Shown: positions 17,518-32,528, counted from the first letter of the stretch. The stretch: DNA of 32,702 nucleotides from Lysinibacillus fusiformis (GCF_002845985.1 NZ_CM009107.1:1-32702), one strand, 5' to 3'. A program made the numbers and translations. The notes: generated by a model not told the origin, from the letters alone.

Positions 17518-17635
17518 GGGTTTCAAGACACGAGCAGTTCTAGGAAGCAATCGAGTGAATGAAGGAGCGTACTTGAGTACGTGACTGATTGAACGAGTGA
17601 AGCTGACAACGAAATGTGATGTGTATTGAAAGCCG
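17518..17635 (+). repeat. 118-nt rrn spacer repeat, copy A (before 23S)
   Basis: Runs from GGGTTTCAAGACACGAGCAG to GAAAGCCG, ending just before the 23S 5' end. Copy B at 20629-20746 precedes 5S. By hand alignment the copies are both 118 nt, ungapped, with 19 differences (about 84% identity). Each contains the small hairpin CGTACT-N2-AGTACG, whose two-base loop differs (TG versus CA). Confidence 0.9.
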
Positions 17636-17638
17636 TTA

Positions 17639-20564
<2,926 letters not shown>

Positions 20565-20628
20565 AAAAACGTTTGAACCATTCAATGAACCGTTTATCCA
20601 GTTTTGAAAGAATAATTTCTTTTATGAA

Positions 20629-20746
20629 GGGTTTCAAAATACGAGTAGTTCGAGGAAGCAATGGAGAGAGGAAAGGAGCGTACTCAAGTACGTGACTGAC
20701 TGAAGGACAGAAGCTGACGAAGAAATGCGATGTATATTGAAAGCCG
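20629..20746 (+). repeat. 118-nt rrn spacer repeat, copy B (before 5S)
   Basis: Direct repeat of 17518-17635, same length and orientation, 19 differences. It fills most of the 23S-5S spacer after the right arm of the 23S processing stem (20591-20612) and ends 6 nt before the 5S 5' end. Confidence 0.9.
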
Positions 20747-20752
20747 ACCATA

Positions 20753-20869
20753 GTCTAGTGATGATGGCAAAGAGGTCACACCCGTTCCCATACCGAACAC
20801 GGAAGTTAAGCTCTTTAGCGCCGATGGTAGTTGGGGGCTTCCCCCTGTGAGAGTAGGACATCGCTAGGC
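20753..20869 (+). rRNA. 5S ribosomal RNA
   Basis: About 117 nt. The ends pair (TAGTGATG with CATCGCTA) and the core has CACACCCGTTCCCATACCGA and GTAGTTGGGGGC. Followed immediately by a strong terminator. Ends are estimated. Confidence 0.96.
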
Positions 20870-20873
20870 AAAA

Positions 20874-20906
20874 AAAACAGTCAGCTGTGTGCTGGCTGTT
20901 TTTTTA
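20874..20906 (+). terminator. rRNA operon terminator
   Basis: ACAGTCAGC / GCTGGCTGT stem (one G-U pair), TGTGT loop, followed by seven or more Ts. From here to the guaB promoter (about 190 nt) the DNA is very AT-rich and shows no gene. Confidence 0.9.
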
Positions 20907-21092
20907 TTTCCTAATGAAATTCTTTAATAATTTAAAGGATTTTCTACAAAAAACAATTACTTTCTAAGAAATATTATGAAAAAATTAAATATATCTAACT
21001 CATTCTATATTTTTACTGTAGCTATTTATTTGGATTTTTAATTAAAATTTGCTATCATTAAAAATCTGAATTGTCTTTCTTTTATAAGTTTC

Positions 21093-21121
21093 TTGACAGT
21101 AGCAGTCCACGTTGTTAATCT
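21093..21121 (+). promoter_or_regulatory. guaB promoter
   Basis: TTGACA (21093-21098), 17-nt spacer, TAATCT (21116-21121), about 40 nt before the start codon. No purine riboswitch motif was recognised in the short leader. Confidence 0.7.
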
Positions 21122-21147
21122 TACAATTAATATTCTTTTAACTATAG

Positions 21148-22626
<1,479 letters not shown>

Positions 22627-22645
22627 TAAATTACTTGCAACTTTT

Positions 22646-22689
22646 ATGCTTTCGCATCGTCTACAAAGATGGCGCGAGAGCATTTTTTT
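22646..22689 (+). terminator. guaB terminator
   Basis: ATGCTTTCGC / GCGAGAGCAT stem (one G-U pair) with an inner ATC/GAT pairing and a seven-T run. Confidence 0.88.
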
Positions 22690-22768
22690 ATGGTAGAGAG
22701 TCAACACGGTTGTTGTTATCTATGATAAAATGTCGAGGACAAGATTATTTTTTTGGAGGGCTTTAAAG

Positions 22769-24100
22769 GTGAAAAAGAAAATGAACACCGTATTACGTTT
22801 ACTCCTAATCCCTGTTTTATTATTTAGTATTTTTGCGGGTATTCCTGCAAAGGCAAATGCGGAAACAGATTTGGGATTAACAGTGGATGCTGCGATTTTA
22901 ATTGACGCAGATTCAGGGAAAATTTTATATGAACAAAACGCAGATACTTCACTAGGTATTGCAAGTATGACGAAAATGATGACTGAATACCTGTTACTGG
23001 ACGCGATTGATGCAGGGACAGTTAAGTGGGAACAGGAATATCAAGTAACAGATTATACGTATCGTATGTCTCAAAATCGTGCATTAAGTAATGTACCTTT
23101 ACGTAGAGATGGCTCTTACACGATCCGTGAGTTATACGAAGCCATGGCCATTTATTCGGCAAATGCGGCAACCGTAGCTATTGCCGAAACGATTGCGGGT
23201 TCTGAGACTGAATTTTTAAAGTTAATGAATAAAAAAGCAGAGGAACTTGGCTTAGAGGGCTATAAATTTGTCAATTCTACGGGTCTTAATAACGCTGATT
23301 TATTTGGTATGCATCCATCAGGTACAGGTCCAGAAGACGAAAATGTAATGCCTGCTAAATCTGTAGCTAAATTGGCGTATCATCTATTAAAAGACCACCC
23401 GAAGGTTTTAGAAACATCTCAAATTACAAAGAAAACGTTCCGTGAAGGCACAGATGATGCCATTGAAATGTCTAACTGGAACTTTATGTTACCTGGATTA
23501 GTGTATGAATATCAAGGGGTAGATGGATTAAAAACAGGTACAACAAACTTTGCAGGTCACTGCTTCACAGGTACTGCAGAGCGCAATGGTACTCGTTTGA
23601 TTGCGGTGGTTATGAAAGCTGTTGATGCAAATGGACAAGGATCATATGCAGCTCGCTTTGATGCCACAGCAAAATTATTTAATTATGGTTTTTCACAATT
23701 CTCTAAACAAGAAATTTTACCAGCGAACTATACATTCAAAGATCAAAAAACGGTAAAAGTGACAAAAGGTAAAGAAGACAAAGTAGCGATTGCAGTAAAA
23801 GAACCAATTTCATTTATGATTAAGTCTTCTGATAAAGATTTATATAAACCTACATTGGTTTTAGATAAAAAGAGTTTAGAGGCAGATGTTAAGAAAGACA
23901 CTGTTGTAGGAAAGGTCGTTATTGAGCGCACAGAAGGCACTGATTACGGCTTTATCGATGGCAAGGATATTTCATCTGATGTTGTCACAACAGAGGCTGT
24001 AGAGCGTGCTAGCGGTATTTCATTGTTCTTCCAAGGTATAGGTAACTTCTTCGGCAATTTATGGGGAGGCATTACAGACTTTGTTGGGGGACTATTTTAA
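22769..24100 (+). CDS. dacA: D-alanyl-D-alanine carboxypeptidase DacA (PBP5)
   Basis: Penicillin-binding protein that removes the terminal D-Ala from peptidoglycan pentapeptides at the outer membrane face. Signal peptide: KKK, a hydrophobic core LLLIPVLLFSIFAG and a probable cut after AKANA. The active-site triad is complete: SMTK (S66-K69), SAN (130-132) and KTG (255-257). The C-terminal beta domain is followed by an amphipathic anchor helix (FFQGIGNFFGNLWGG). The frame reaches an ATG at 22730, but the GTG at 22769 lies 8 nt after GGAGGG and begins with a proper signal peptide; this gives 443 residues, the B. subtilis length. It follows guaB as in B. subtilis. Confidence 0.96.
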   Translation: MKKKMNTVLRLLLIPVLLFSIFAGIPAKANAETDLGLTVDAAILIDADSGKILYEQNADTSLGIASMTKMMTEYLLLDAIDAGTVKWEQEYQVTDYTYRMSQNRALSNVPLRRDGSYTIRELYEAMAIYSANAATVAIAETIAGSETEFLKLMNKKAEELGLEGYKFVNSTGLNNADLFGMHPSGTGPEDENVMPAKSVAKLAYHLLKDHPKVLETSQITKKTFREGTDDAIEMSNWNFMLPGLVYEYQGVDGLKTGTTNFAGHCFTGTAERNGTRLIAVVMKAVDANGQGSYAARFDATAKLFNYGFSQFSKQEILPANYTFKDQKTVKVTKGKEDKVAIAVKEPISFMIKSSDKDLYKPTLVLDKKSLEADVKKDTVVGKVVIERTEGTDYGFIDGKDISSDVVTTEAVERASGISLFFQGIGNFFGNLWGGITDFVGGLF

Positions 24101-24112
24101 TCTATAGTTAAT

Positions 24113-24149
24113 AAGCACATGAATGTTATAAAGCATTCATGTGCTTTTT
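24113..24149 (+). terminator. dacA terminator
   Basis: Perfect 13-bp stem AAGCACATGAATG / CATTCATGTGCTT, eight-base loop, five Ts. Confidence 0.92.
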
Positions 24150-24200
24150 CACATTTTAGCATAGTCCTGCATAAGCTAATAGGCGAAAGGATGTGGCTAA

Positions 24201-26036
24201 ATGTGTGGAATTACAGGATGGGCTAGTTTTCAAAGGGATTTAAGAACAAGTGACACAATTTTAAAATCGATGACACAAACATTAAATAAAAGAGGGCCGG
24301 ATGATGAAAATATTTGGTGTAGTGAGCATATTGCATTTGGCCATCGACGATTGGCAGTTATCGATCTAATTGGCGGCAAACAGCCAATGAAAAAAATACA
24401 TGATGGCGTAAACTATGTCATTACATACAATGGCGAACTTTATAATACGGAAGAGTTACGTAAAGAACTTTTAAAAAGAGGCCACAGCTTTACAACACAT
24501 TCAGATACGGAAGTGTTATTAACTGCCTATATTGAATGGAAAGAAAAATGTGTAGATTTTTTAAATGGCATTTTTGCCTTCGGTGTTTGGGATGAGCAAA
24601 CACAATCACTATTTTTATGCCGAGATCGATTAGGTGTGAAACCTTTGTATTATACAGAGCAACAAGGCGGTGTGCTTTTTGCATCTGAAGTGAAGGCCTT
24701 GTTGGCACATCCCATGGTTCAAGCAAGTGTAAATGTGGAAGGATTGGCAAGTATGATGGCTGTAGGGCCCTCTAGAGCACCAGGCAAGACACTTTTTCAA
24801 AATATCGAGGAATTAAGACCGGGATATGCTATGCGGTTTTCCAGAGAAGGCTTGAAAAAGTGGCCATATTGGCAGCTACAAAGCCAAAGGCATGAAGAAA
24901 CATTAGAGGAAACTACTGAGCATGTTCGTTTTTTATTGACGGATGCGATTGAACGTCAGCTTATTTCAGATGTACCTATTTGTACATTTCTTTCAGGTGG
25001 ACTTGATTCCAGTATCATTACCGGTATTGCAGCAAATAGATTTCAACAACAAAATCATAAATTGCATACATTTTCTATCGATTACGAAGATAATGAACGT
25101 TTCTTTAATCCACATGCTTTCCAAACATCAACGGATACGTATTGGATTCAAAAAATGACGGATACTTTCCAGACAACACATCATGCAGAGGAAATCACGC
25201 AACAGCAGTTAATTGATTTATTAGTAGAGTCAGTGATCGTCCGGGATTCTCCTGGAATGGCAGATGTCGACTCATCGTTATTATGGTTTTGTCGAGAAAT
25301 AAAAAAAGATTTTACTGTAGCATTATCAGGAGAGTGTGCAGATGAAATTTTTGGTGGATACCCATGGTTTCAAGAAAAAACTTCAGGTTTTCCTTGGATT
25401 CGTTCATTGTCTGAAAGAGGTGGATTACTTCAAGAGAAGTGGGATAAAAAATTAAAAATTGAGTCCTATGCACATCAACTCTACACACAAACAATGGCTG
25501 AAGTACCGTTGTTAGATGGAGAAAGTCCGGCAGAAGCAAGACATCGAGAAATGTTTTATTTAAATATGCTCTGGTTCATGCAAACATTGTTAGAAAGAAA
25601 AGATCGTATGAGCATGGGGGCAAGTTTAGAGGTGCGTGTTCCTTTTGCAGATCATAGGCTTGTGGAATATGCTTGGAATATTCCGTGGGAAATGAAGAAT
25701 TTGGATGGAATAGAAAAAGGATTACTTCGAAAATCGATGGCACACTTATTACCTGATGAAGTGTTGTATCGTAAAAAGAATCCTTATCCTAAAACGTACC
25801 ACCCTGTTTATACAGCAGGTGTTCAAAAATGGTTGAGAGAAATCCTTCACGATAAAAATTCAATTTTACATGAACTATTTGAACGACAAAAGCTTGCAGA
25901 GTTAATTGAATCGGGAGGTAGCTCTTTTAAAATTCCATGGTATGGGCAATTAATGGCAGGGCCTCAGCTTTTAGCATATTTAGGGCAAATTCATACATGG
26001 TTTGAACACTATCAGATTCAATTGATTGAAACGTAA
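24201..26036 (+). CDS. asnO: Asparagine synthetase (glutamine-hydrolysing), AsnO-like
   Basis: Makes asparagine from aspartate, ATP and glutamine amide nitrogen; 611 residues. The N-terminal class II glutaminase has the nucleophile Cys2 (MCGITGW), KRGPDDENIW and YNGELYN. The C-terminal synthetase domain has the PP-loop SGGLDSS (265-271) and ALSGECADEIFGGYPWF. The whole protein resembles B. subtilis AsnO (YisO, 614 residues), the sporulation-linked paralogue, more than AsnB or AsnH. In B. subtilis dacA is followed directly by pdxS, so asnO and pdxR are extra here. A single gene with a GAAAGGATG ribosome binding site, its own terminator and convergent to pdxR. Confidence 0.93.
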   Translation: MCGITGWASFQRDLRTSDTILKSMTQTLNKRGPDDENIWCSEHIAFGHRRLAVIDLIGGKQPMKKIHDGVNYVITYNGELYNTEELRKELLKRGHSFTTHSDTEVLLTAYIEWKEKCVDFLNGIFAFGVWDEQTQSLFLCRDRLGVKPLYYTEQQGGVLFASEVKALLAHPMVQASVNVEGLASMMAVGPSRAPGKTLFQNIEELRPGYAMRFSREGLKKWPYWQLQSQRHEETLEETTEHVRFLLTDAIERQLISDVPICTFLSGGLDSSIITGIAANRFQQQNHKLHTFSIDYEDNERFFNPHAFQTSTDTYWIQKMTDTFQTTHHAEEITQQQLIDLLVESVIVRDSPGMADVDSSLLWFCREIKKDFTVALSGECADEIFGGYPWFQEKTSGFPWIRSLSERGGLLQEKWDKKLKIESYAHQLYTQTMAEVPLLDGESPAEARHREMFYLNMLWFMQTLLERKDRMSMGASLEVRVPFADHRLVEYAWNIPWEMKNLDGIEKGLLRKSMAHLLPDEVLYRKKNPYPKTYHPVYTAGVQKWLREILHDKNSILHELFERQKLAELIESGGSSFKIPWYGQLMAGPQLLAYLGQIHTWFEHYQIQLIET

Positions 26037-26039
26037 AAG

Positions 26040-26080
26040 AAAATGACCTATCTACTAACTAGTAGACGGGTCATTTTTTT
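26040..26080. terminator. Bidirectional terminator between asnO and pdxR
   Basis: AAAATGACC (26040-26048) pairs with GGTCATTTT (26069-26077) and an inner TCTACT/AGTAGA stem; A run left, T run right. It overlaps the pdxR stop codon. Confidence 0.88.
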
Positions 26081-27476
26081 CTATTTCCCAACAATCCATC
26101 AGCTGTTCAATGGATTGTTCAATTGTTTGAACAGGTATTCCACCAAAGCCAAGTAAAAATTGAGCATGTGAAGATTCATAATGGTCTAGTCTATAAGCAG
26201 ATAACGGATAAATACCAATCTCCGCTTGAGAAGCAAGTTGCTGTAATTGTTTTTCTGATAAAATGTGCTGTACTTCTAATAAAATATGCATTCCAGCTTG
26301 TTCACCAGTTATTTTAATCGCTGAAGAATATTTTTCTAAAAAGGAGGTTAGCTTATCATGTTTTTTTCGATAAACTTTACGCATTCGATTAAGGTGCTTT
26401 GCAAAATGCCCGTCTCGCATAAAATTTGCCACGATATGCTGATCGAAGCGAGGTACAGTAGATGAATAATAATTAAAGACATCGTTATATGTGGCAAGTA
26501 GTTTAGGTGGAAGTACAAAATAAGCTACTCGCAAGGATGGCATTAATGACTTTGTAAAAGTACTCATGTAAATCACTGTATCATTTCGATCTAAGGCATG
26601 TAGTGCAGGAATTGGTTTTCCAGCATAACGAAATTCCGAATCATAATCATCTTCAATAATATAACGTGAGGAGCTCTGAGCAGCCCAGTTTAAAGCTTGT
26701 GCCCGTCTAGTGGCAGATAATACCGCACCGGTAGGAAATTGGTGTGAGGGTGTAATATAAACGACATTAGCGCTCGTTTTTTCAAGCTCATGAATAATAA
26801 TTCCCTCTTCATCCACTGCAATCGGATAGACTTTTCGTTTATGCTGCGAAAACATACGATGCACGGCTGGGTACCCTGGGTTTTCTAGGGCAAAGCAGGT
26901 ATCGTCGTTAAAAAGACGTAGGATCATAGGCAGAAGCTGTTCAGTACCAGAGCCAATTACGATTTGCTCTGGATGACAGACAACACCGCGTGATTGATAT
27001 AGATAATTTGCAATCTCTGTACGTAAAGAAAGTTCACCTTGAGGTTCACCTGTTAATAATAATTCTTTTGAGGTATCGTCAAAAAGCTCTTTCGCATACT
27101 TTCTCCATGTTTGAAACGGAAAGGCATCGATATCAATAGAACCAGGATTAAAATCAATTTTGTATGTTTTTTTCTTAGGATGCTCATTGACGGAGGTTAC
27201 ATTGTCTTGCTGAATGTAGGGTAGTTCATCTATTTCTTCAACAAAGTAGCCAACCCGTGATTTAGACATAATATAACCTTCAGCTAATAGCTGTGCATAA
27301 GCAATTTCAATTGTTGTTTGAGAAATATTTAAAAAATCGGATAATTTTCTTTTTGACGGTAATTTTTCTCCTACCATTATTTTCTTGGAAATAATAGCAT
27401 CCTTAATACCGTTATAAAGCTGATCATAAAGCGGTTTATTACTATCTCTTTCAAGCTGAAATAAAAGCATATCCAT
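26055..27476 (-). CDS. pdxR: MocR-family PLP-binding regulator, probable PdxR
   Basis: A 473-residue fusion of a GntR-type winged helix (about 1-80: LPSKRKLSDFLNISQTTIEIAYAQLLAEGYI) and an aminotransferase fold type I domain that binds PLP as effector. The PLP lysine is probably K309 (STFTKSLMPSLR), with DDYDSEFRY near 276-284 and ENPGYPAVHR near 198. MocR regulators that lie divergent to pdxST are PdxR proteins, which activate pyridoxal phosphate synthesis when PLP is scarce and repress their own gene. The divergent position with a 102-nt gap supports this. GabR- or TauR-type function is less likely. ATG start 9 nt after AGGAGG. Confidence 0.88.
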   Translation of the reverse strand: MDMLLFQLERDSNKPLYDQLYNGIKDAIISKKIMVGEKLPSKRKLSDFLNISQTTIEIAYAQLLAEGYIMSKSRVGYFVEEIDELPYIQQDNVTSVNEHPKKKTYKIDFNPGSIDIDAFPFQTWRKYAKELFDDTSKELLLTGEPQGELSLRTEIANYLYQSRGVVCHPEQIVIGSGTEQLLPMILRLFNDDTCFALENPGYPAVHRMFSQHKRKVYPIAVDEEGIIIHELEKTSANVVYITPSHQFPTGAVLSATRRAQALNWAAQSSSRYIIEDDYDSEFRYAGKPIPALHALDRNDTVIYMSTFTKSLMPSLRVAYFVLPPKLLATYNDVFNYYSSTVPRFDQHIVANFMRDGHFAKHLNRMRKVYRKKHDKLTSFLEKYSSAIKITGEQAGMHILLEVQHILSEKQLQQLASQAEIGIYPLSAYRLDHYESSHAQFLLGFGGIPVQTIEQSIEQLMDCWEIEKNDPSTS

Positions 27477-27578
27477 GTTGTATAACCTCCTGACCTTATG
27501 ATTATTTTAAAAACTGGATATTTTTATATGGTCAATTTCTATTATACTAAACTTCATCATAAAGGTGGAGGTTAGAAA
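27477..27578. promoter_or_regulatory. Divergent pdxR/pdxS control region
   Basis: The pdxS direction has a good -10, TATACT (27543-27548), without a recognisable -35, as expected for an activator-dependent promoter. The pdxR direction has TTGACC (27530-27535, minus strand) overlapping the pdxS promoter but no clear -10. The two related stretches CTGGATAT (27514-27521) and ATGGTCAA (27528-27535) are candidate PdxR contacts; this is weak. Confidence 0.5.
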
Positions 27579-28463
27579 ATGAAACAAACAGGTACAGAGT
27601 TAGTAAAACGTGGAATGGCAGAAATGCAAAAGGGCGGCGTTATTATGGACGTCATTAATGCAGAGCAAGCAAAAATAGCAGAAGCAGCAGGCGCTGTAGC
27701 CGTTATGGCATTAGAAAGGGTACCTTCAGATATTCGTAAGGCAGGTGGCGTTGCACGTATGGCTGATCCTCGTATTGTGGAGGAAGTAATGGCGGCTGTA
27801 ACCATTCCTGTTATGGCAAAGGCACGTATAGGGCATATCGTTGAAGCACGCGTTTTAGAGGCAATGGGGGTTGATTATATTGATGAAAGTGAAGTTTTAA
27901 CACCAGCAGATGAAGAATACCATTTATTAAAAAGTGATTACACAGTACCGTTTGTGTGCGGCTGTCGTGATTTAGGTGAAGCAGCCCGTCGTATCGGAGA
28001 AGGCGCGTCAATGCTACGAACAAAAGGTGAACCAGGAACAGGGAATATAGTGGAGGCAGTTCGACATATTCGCAAAGTAAATGCTCAGGTACGTAAAGTA
28101 GTGGGTATGACAGAAGATGAATTAATGACGGAGGCAAAATTACTGGGGGCTCCTTTCGAATTATTAAGAGAAATTAAACGTCTTGGTCGTTTACCAGTAG
28201 TAAATTTTGCGGCAGGTGGTGTTGCTACGCCAGCCGATGCTGCATTAATGATGGAGCTTGGAGCTGATGGCGTTTTCGTGGGCTCTGGTATTTTCAAATC
28301 CGAAAATCCAGAAAAATTTGCACGTGCTATTGTGGAGGCGACTACCCACTATAAAGACTATAAGCTAATTGCTGAAATATCTAAAGAGCTCGGTGTACCA
28401 ATGAAGGGTATTGATATTGCACAGCTTGGGCAAAACGAGCGTATGCAAGAGCGAGGCTGGTAA
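27579..28463 (+). CDS. pdxS: Pyridoxal 5'-phosphate synthase subunit PdxS
   Basis: Synthase subunit of the deoxyxylulose 5-phosphate-independent vitamin B6 route. It forms a dodecameric TIM barrel that builds PLP from ribose 5-phosphate, glyceraldehyde 3-phosphate and ammonia delivered by PdxT. At 294 residues it has the usual length. The active-site residues D24 ([11 protein letters not shown]), K81 ([10 protein letters not shown]) and K149 ([12 protein letters not shown]) are all in place. The ATG follows GGTGGAGG. pdxT follows after one base, so the stoichiometric pair is translationally coupled. It is divergent to pdxR, its likely activator. Confidence 0.98.
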   Translation: MKQTGTELVKRGMAEMQKGGVIMDVINAEQAKIAEAAGAVAVMALERVPSDIRKAGGVARMADPRIVEEVMAAVTIPVMAKARIGHIVEARVLEAMGVDYIDESEVLTPADEEYHLLKSDYTVPFVCGCRDLGEAARRIGEGASMLRTKGEPGTGNIVEAVRHIRKVNAQVRKVVGMTEDELMTEAKLLGAPFELLREIKRLGRLPVVNFAAGGVATPADAALMMELGADGVFVGSGIFKSENPEKFARAIVEATTHYKDYKLIAEISKELGVPMKGIDIAQLGQNERMQERGW

Positions 28464-28464
28464 A

Positions 28465-29028
28465 ATGAAACGAATTGGTGTTTTAGCATTACAAGGAGCA
28501 GTCCGTGAGCATGTCCAAATGTTAGAAGGGCTTGATTGTGAAGCGATTTTAGTAAAACAGAAGAAGGATTTAGTGAATCTCGATGGACTTGTACTACCTG
28601 GTGGGGAAAGTACGACAATGCGAAAATTGCTGGACCGTTTTGACCTACTAGAGCCAATCCGTGAACTTGCACAGCAAGGTTTACCGGTATTTGGCACATG
28701 TGCAGGATTAATTTTATTAGCCAATCAATTAGTGGATGACGAACCGCATTTAGCAGTTATGGATGTGACGGTAGCAAGAAATTCATTTGGACGTCAGATA
28801 GATAGCTTCGAAGTTCAACTGGATATTCCTAAAATAGGTGCACGTATTCCAGCAGTTTTTATTCGTGCACCTCATATTGAAGCGGTAGGTAAAGATGTTG
28901 ATGTTCTCGCTCAGCATGACGGAAAAATAATTTTGGCGCAAGATGGTCATTTATTAGGTTGTTCGTTTCATCCTGAATTAACAGCAGATAAGCGAATTCT
29001 TGAATATTTTGTCTCCTCTATGGTATGA
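28465..29028 (+). CDS. pdxT: Pyridoxal 5'-phosphate synthase glutaminase subunit PdxT
   Basis: Class I glutamine amidotransferase that feeds ammonia into PdxS; 187 residues. The triad is C79 (VFGTCAGLILL), H169 and E171 (SFHPELTAD), and the oxyanion region GGES lies near 47-50. The frame is open further upstream within pdxS, but MKRIGVLALQG is the family N terminus and the ATG at 28465 follows the pdxS stop by one base, so that start is chosen. Slightly shorter than B. subtilis PdxT (196), otherwise complete. Confidence 0.97.
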   Translation: MKRIGVLALQGAVREHVQMLEGLDCEAILVKQKKDLVNLDGLVLPGGESTTMRKLLDRFDLLEPIRELAQQGLPVFGTCAGLILLANQLVDDEPHLAVMDVTVARNSFGRQIDSFEVQLDIPKIGARIPAVFIRAPHIEAVGKDVDVLAQHDGKIILAQDGHLLGCSFHPELTADKRILEYFVSSMV

Positions 29029-29029
29029 C

Positions 29030-29058
29030 TTGCAAAATTTGTTTTCATATAGTACAGT
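29030..29058 (+). promoter_or_regulatory. Promoter of serS
   Basis: TTGCAA (29030-29035), 17-nt spacer, TACAGT (29053-29058), starting at the pdxT stop codon. Transcription would begin near 29065, just before the T-box leader. Confidence 0.65.
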
Positions 29059-29064
29059 ATGGTT

Positions 29065-30650
<1,586 letters not shown>

Positions 30651-30660
30651 AAAACAAATA

Positions 30661-30709
30661 AAAGCTATTTTAGACCATCCTTTAGGGGAGAATCTAAAAT
30701 GGCTTTTTT
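30661..30709 (+). terminator. serS terminator
   Basis: Fourteen-bp stem AAAGCTATTTTAGA / TCTAAAATGGCTTT with one G-U pair, then a T run. Confidence 0.9.
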
Positions 30710-30782
30710 GCTTTTCCAAAATTGAAATCTCCCATGAAAGGTTTTGTAATTTTTTATAATCTAGCAAATTTAAATATATTAA

Positions 30783-31325
30783 TTAGAAATTGGCTTAACA
30801 CCTGAAACAAGTACCGTTTTTGAAGTCATGCAATCAGGGAAATCCGTTTTAACCTATGGGCAATAGCTTACAACATTAGATGGTTTTAGTTATTTATCGC
30901 TAAACTTATCCCATTATGGAGCAATGGAAAGCTATGGAGGCAATTGAATTCTCAGAACATTTTTATGAAAGTAAGCATTAAAATGCTTAAATAATTTCCT
31001 GGGACATAATCTATCTCGAGATAATCATACGGCCAATCGTCTAGAGGATTTCATTACGATAAACACTGAAATGAAGTCTCAACTTGAAAAGGCCAGTCTG
31101 AGCGCAAAGAAAAATGCTCCGATTTTATTAACAGAGGAAACTAGAATAGAGAAAGATTTTATAGCACAAGTTCTTCATAATGAAAGTTGCCGCTATACTA
31201 ATGAAGAAAGAAAAGGTCAGTTACAGGAAGCTAATGGTGGAACGTTACTCATTGACCACCAGATGTATCTTTACAAGCAAAGTTATATCGAAGGTGAATG
31301 TGTTTTCAGACGATTAACTATTTAA
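30783..31325 (+). pseudogene. Decayed sigma-54-dependent activator (RocR/BkdR-like), several frame breaks and an internal deletion
   Basis: Remnants of a PAS plus AAA+ enhancer-binding protein, in order and on one strand. ETSTVFEVMQSGKSVLTYGQ then a stop (near 30804) matches the PAS linker of RocR-type proteins. AMEAIEFSEHFYESK (near 30939) matches the end of the PAS domain in another frame. From about 31035 a continuous piece reads NRLEDFITINTEMKSQL and APILLTEETRIEKDFIAQVL, where a working protein has GETGTGKE; the Walker A lysine context is lost. It then jumps to EANGGTLLIDH, the Walker B region (normally GGTLLLDEI), so the GAFTGA segment is deleted. No DNA-binding end remains. The original target is unknown. 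Confidence 0.75.
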
Positions 31326-31392
31326 CCTTAATATTCATTACTGTTGCTGCTACGACACAGTTCATATATATTGCTATTACTCTGAGGATAAA

Positions 31393-31423
31393 AAAGAAGG
31401 TGTCTCATTAGGAGGCACCTTCT

Positions 31424-31425
<2 letters not shown>
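31393..31425 (-). terminator. tadA terminator
   Basis: AAAGAAGGTG (31393-31402) pairs perfectly with CACCTTCTTT (31416-31425), with an inner CTC/GAG. On the minus strand it is followed by a T run. It overlaps the tadA stop codon. Confidence 0.85.
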
Positions 31426-31987
<562 letters not shown>

Positions 31988-32034
31988 CTACTTTTAACTT
32001 TCTTTCAGCGGGTGTCAAGGAATCAGAAAGGAAC

Positions 32035-32054
32035 GCTTTGTGTAAGCACAAAGC
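32035..32054. other. Isolated 8-bp hairpin between tadA and czrA
   Basis: GCTTTGTG-TAAG-CACAAAGC, a perfect inverted repeat with a four-base loop and no T run on either side, about 40 nt before the czrA promoter. Function unknown; it could be an operator or a transcript-end stem. Confidence 0.5.
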
Positions 32055-32092
32055 TAAATCTGAATGCAACTAGGCTTCGGTATAGTTGATTA

Positions 32093-32121
32093 TTGACATT
32101 CCTAAAATAACCCTATATATT
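32093..32121 (+). promoter_or_regulatory. czrA-czcD promoter
   Basis: Consensus TTGACA (32093-32098), 17-nt spacer, TATATT (32116-32121). Such a strong promoter fits a gene kept off by a repressor bound downstream. Confidence 0.85.
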
Positions 32122-32126
32122 TATAC

Positions 32127-32151
32127 ATGAATACATGCTCATATATGAATA
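32127..32151 (+). promoter_or_regulatory. Candidate CzrA operator
   Basis: ATGAATA at 32127-32133 and 32145-32151, with an imperfect dyad ATGA-N8-TCAT at 32127-32142. It covers the expected transcription start. ArsR/SmtB zinc sensors commonly bind AT-rich TGAA-containing dyads here; binding is inferred. Confidence 0.5.
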
Positions 32152-32173
32152 TTTAAGAATGGGGTAAACTTTT

Positions 32174-32509
32174 ATGGATGAAACATTAAAAAGTTCAAAA
32201 ACACAAAAAATTGCAATTCAGCATTTAGATGAAGAGACATTATTTGTAGTATCTCAAACCTTTAAGGCATTGAGTGATCCGACTCGAATTCGCATTTTAA
32301 ACTTACTATGTACAGATGAACATTCAGTCAACGACATTGCTGAAATTTTAGATTTAGGCCAATCGACTGTTTCTCATCAATTACGTTTTTTAAAAAATTT
32401 ACGCTTAGTGAAATTTCGAAGAGAGGGAACAACCTTGTATTATTCTAAGGATGACGATCACATTATGAATTTATTGAAGCAAGCTATTGAGCATGCGACA
32501 CATAATTAA
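32174..32509 (+). CDS. czrA: ArsR/SmtB-family zinc-sensing repressor CzrA
   Basis: A 111-residue winged-helix repressor that leaves DNA when Zn2+ (or Co2+/Ni2+) binds. The wing-helix region has [16 protein letters not shown] and the recognition helix [15 protein letters not shown]. The helix-5 metal site is complete: D94 and H96 (DDDH), H107 and H110 (HATH), matching the D-x-H...H-x2-H spacing of CzrA. There is no ELCVCDL-type arsenic site, so arsenic sensing is unlikely. The ribosome binding site (GGGG) is modest. It lies 19 nt before czcD and forms a zinc-resistance operon with it. Confidence 0.92.
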   Translation: MDETLKSSKTQKIAIQHLDEETLFVVSQTFKALSDPTRIRILNLLCTDEHSVNDIAEILDLGQSTVSHQLRFLKNLRLVKFRREGTTLYYSKDDDHIMNLLKQAIEHATHN

Positions 32510-32528
32510 ATGAAATGGAGGAATATAA

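Noticed and set aside
31071..31325. 84-codon frame as an independent small gene
   Set aside because: It is the longest surviving piece of the decayed sigma-54 activator, with no ribosome binding site before the ATG.
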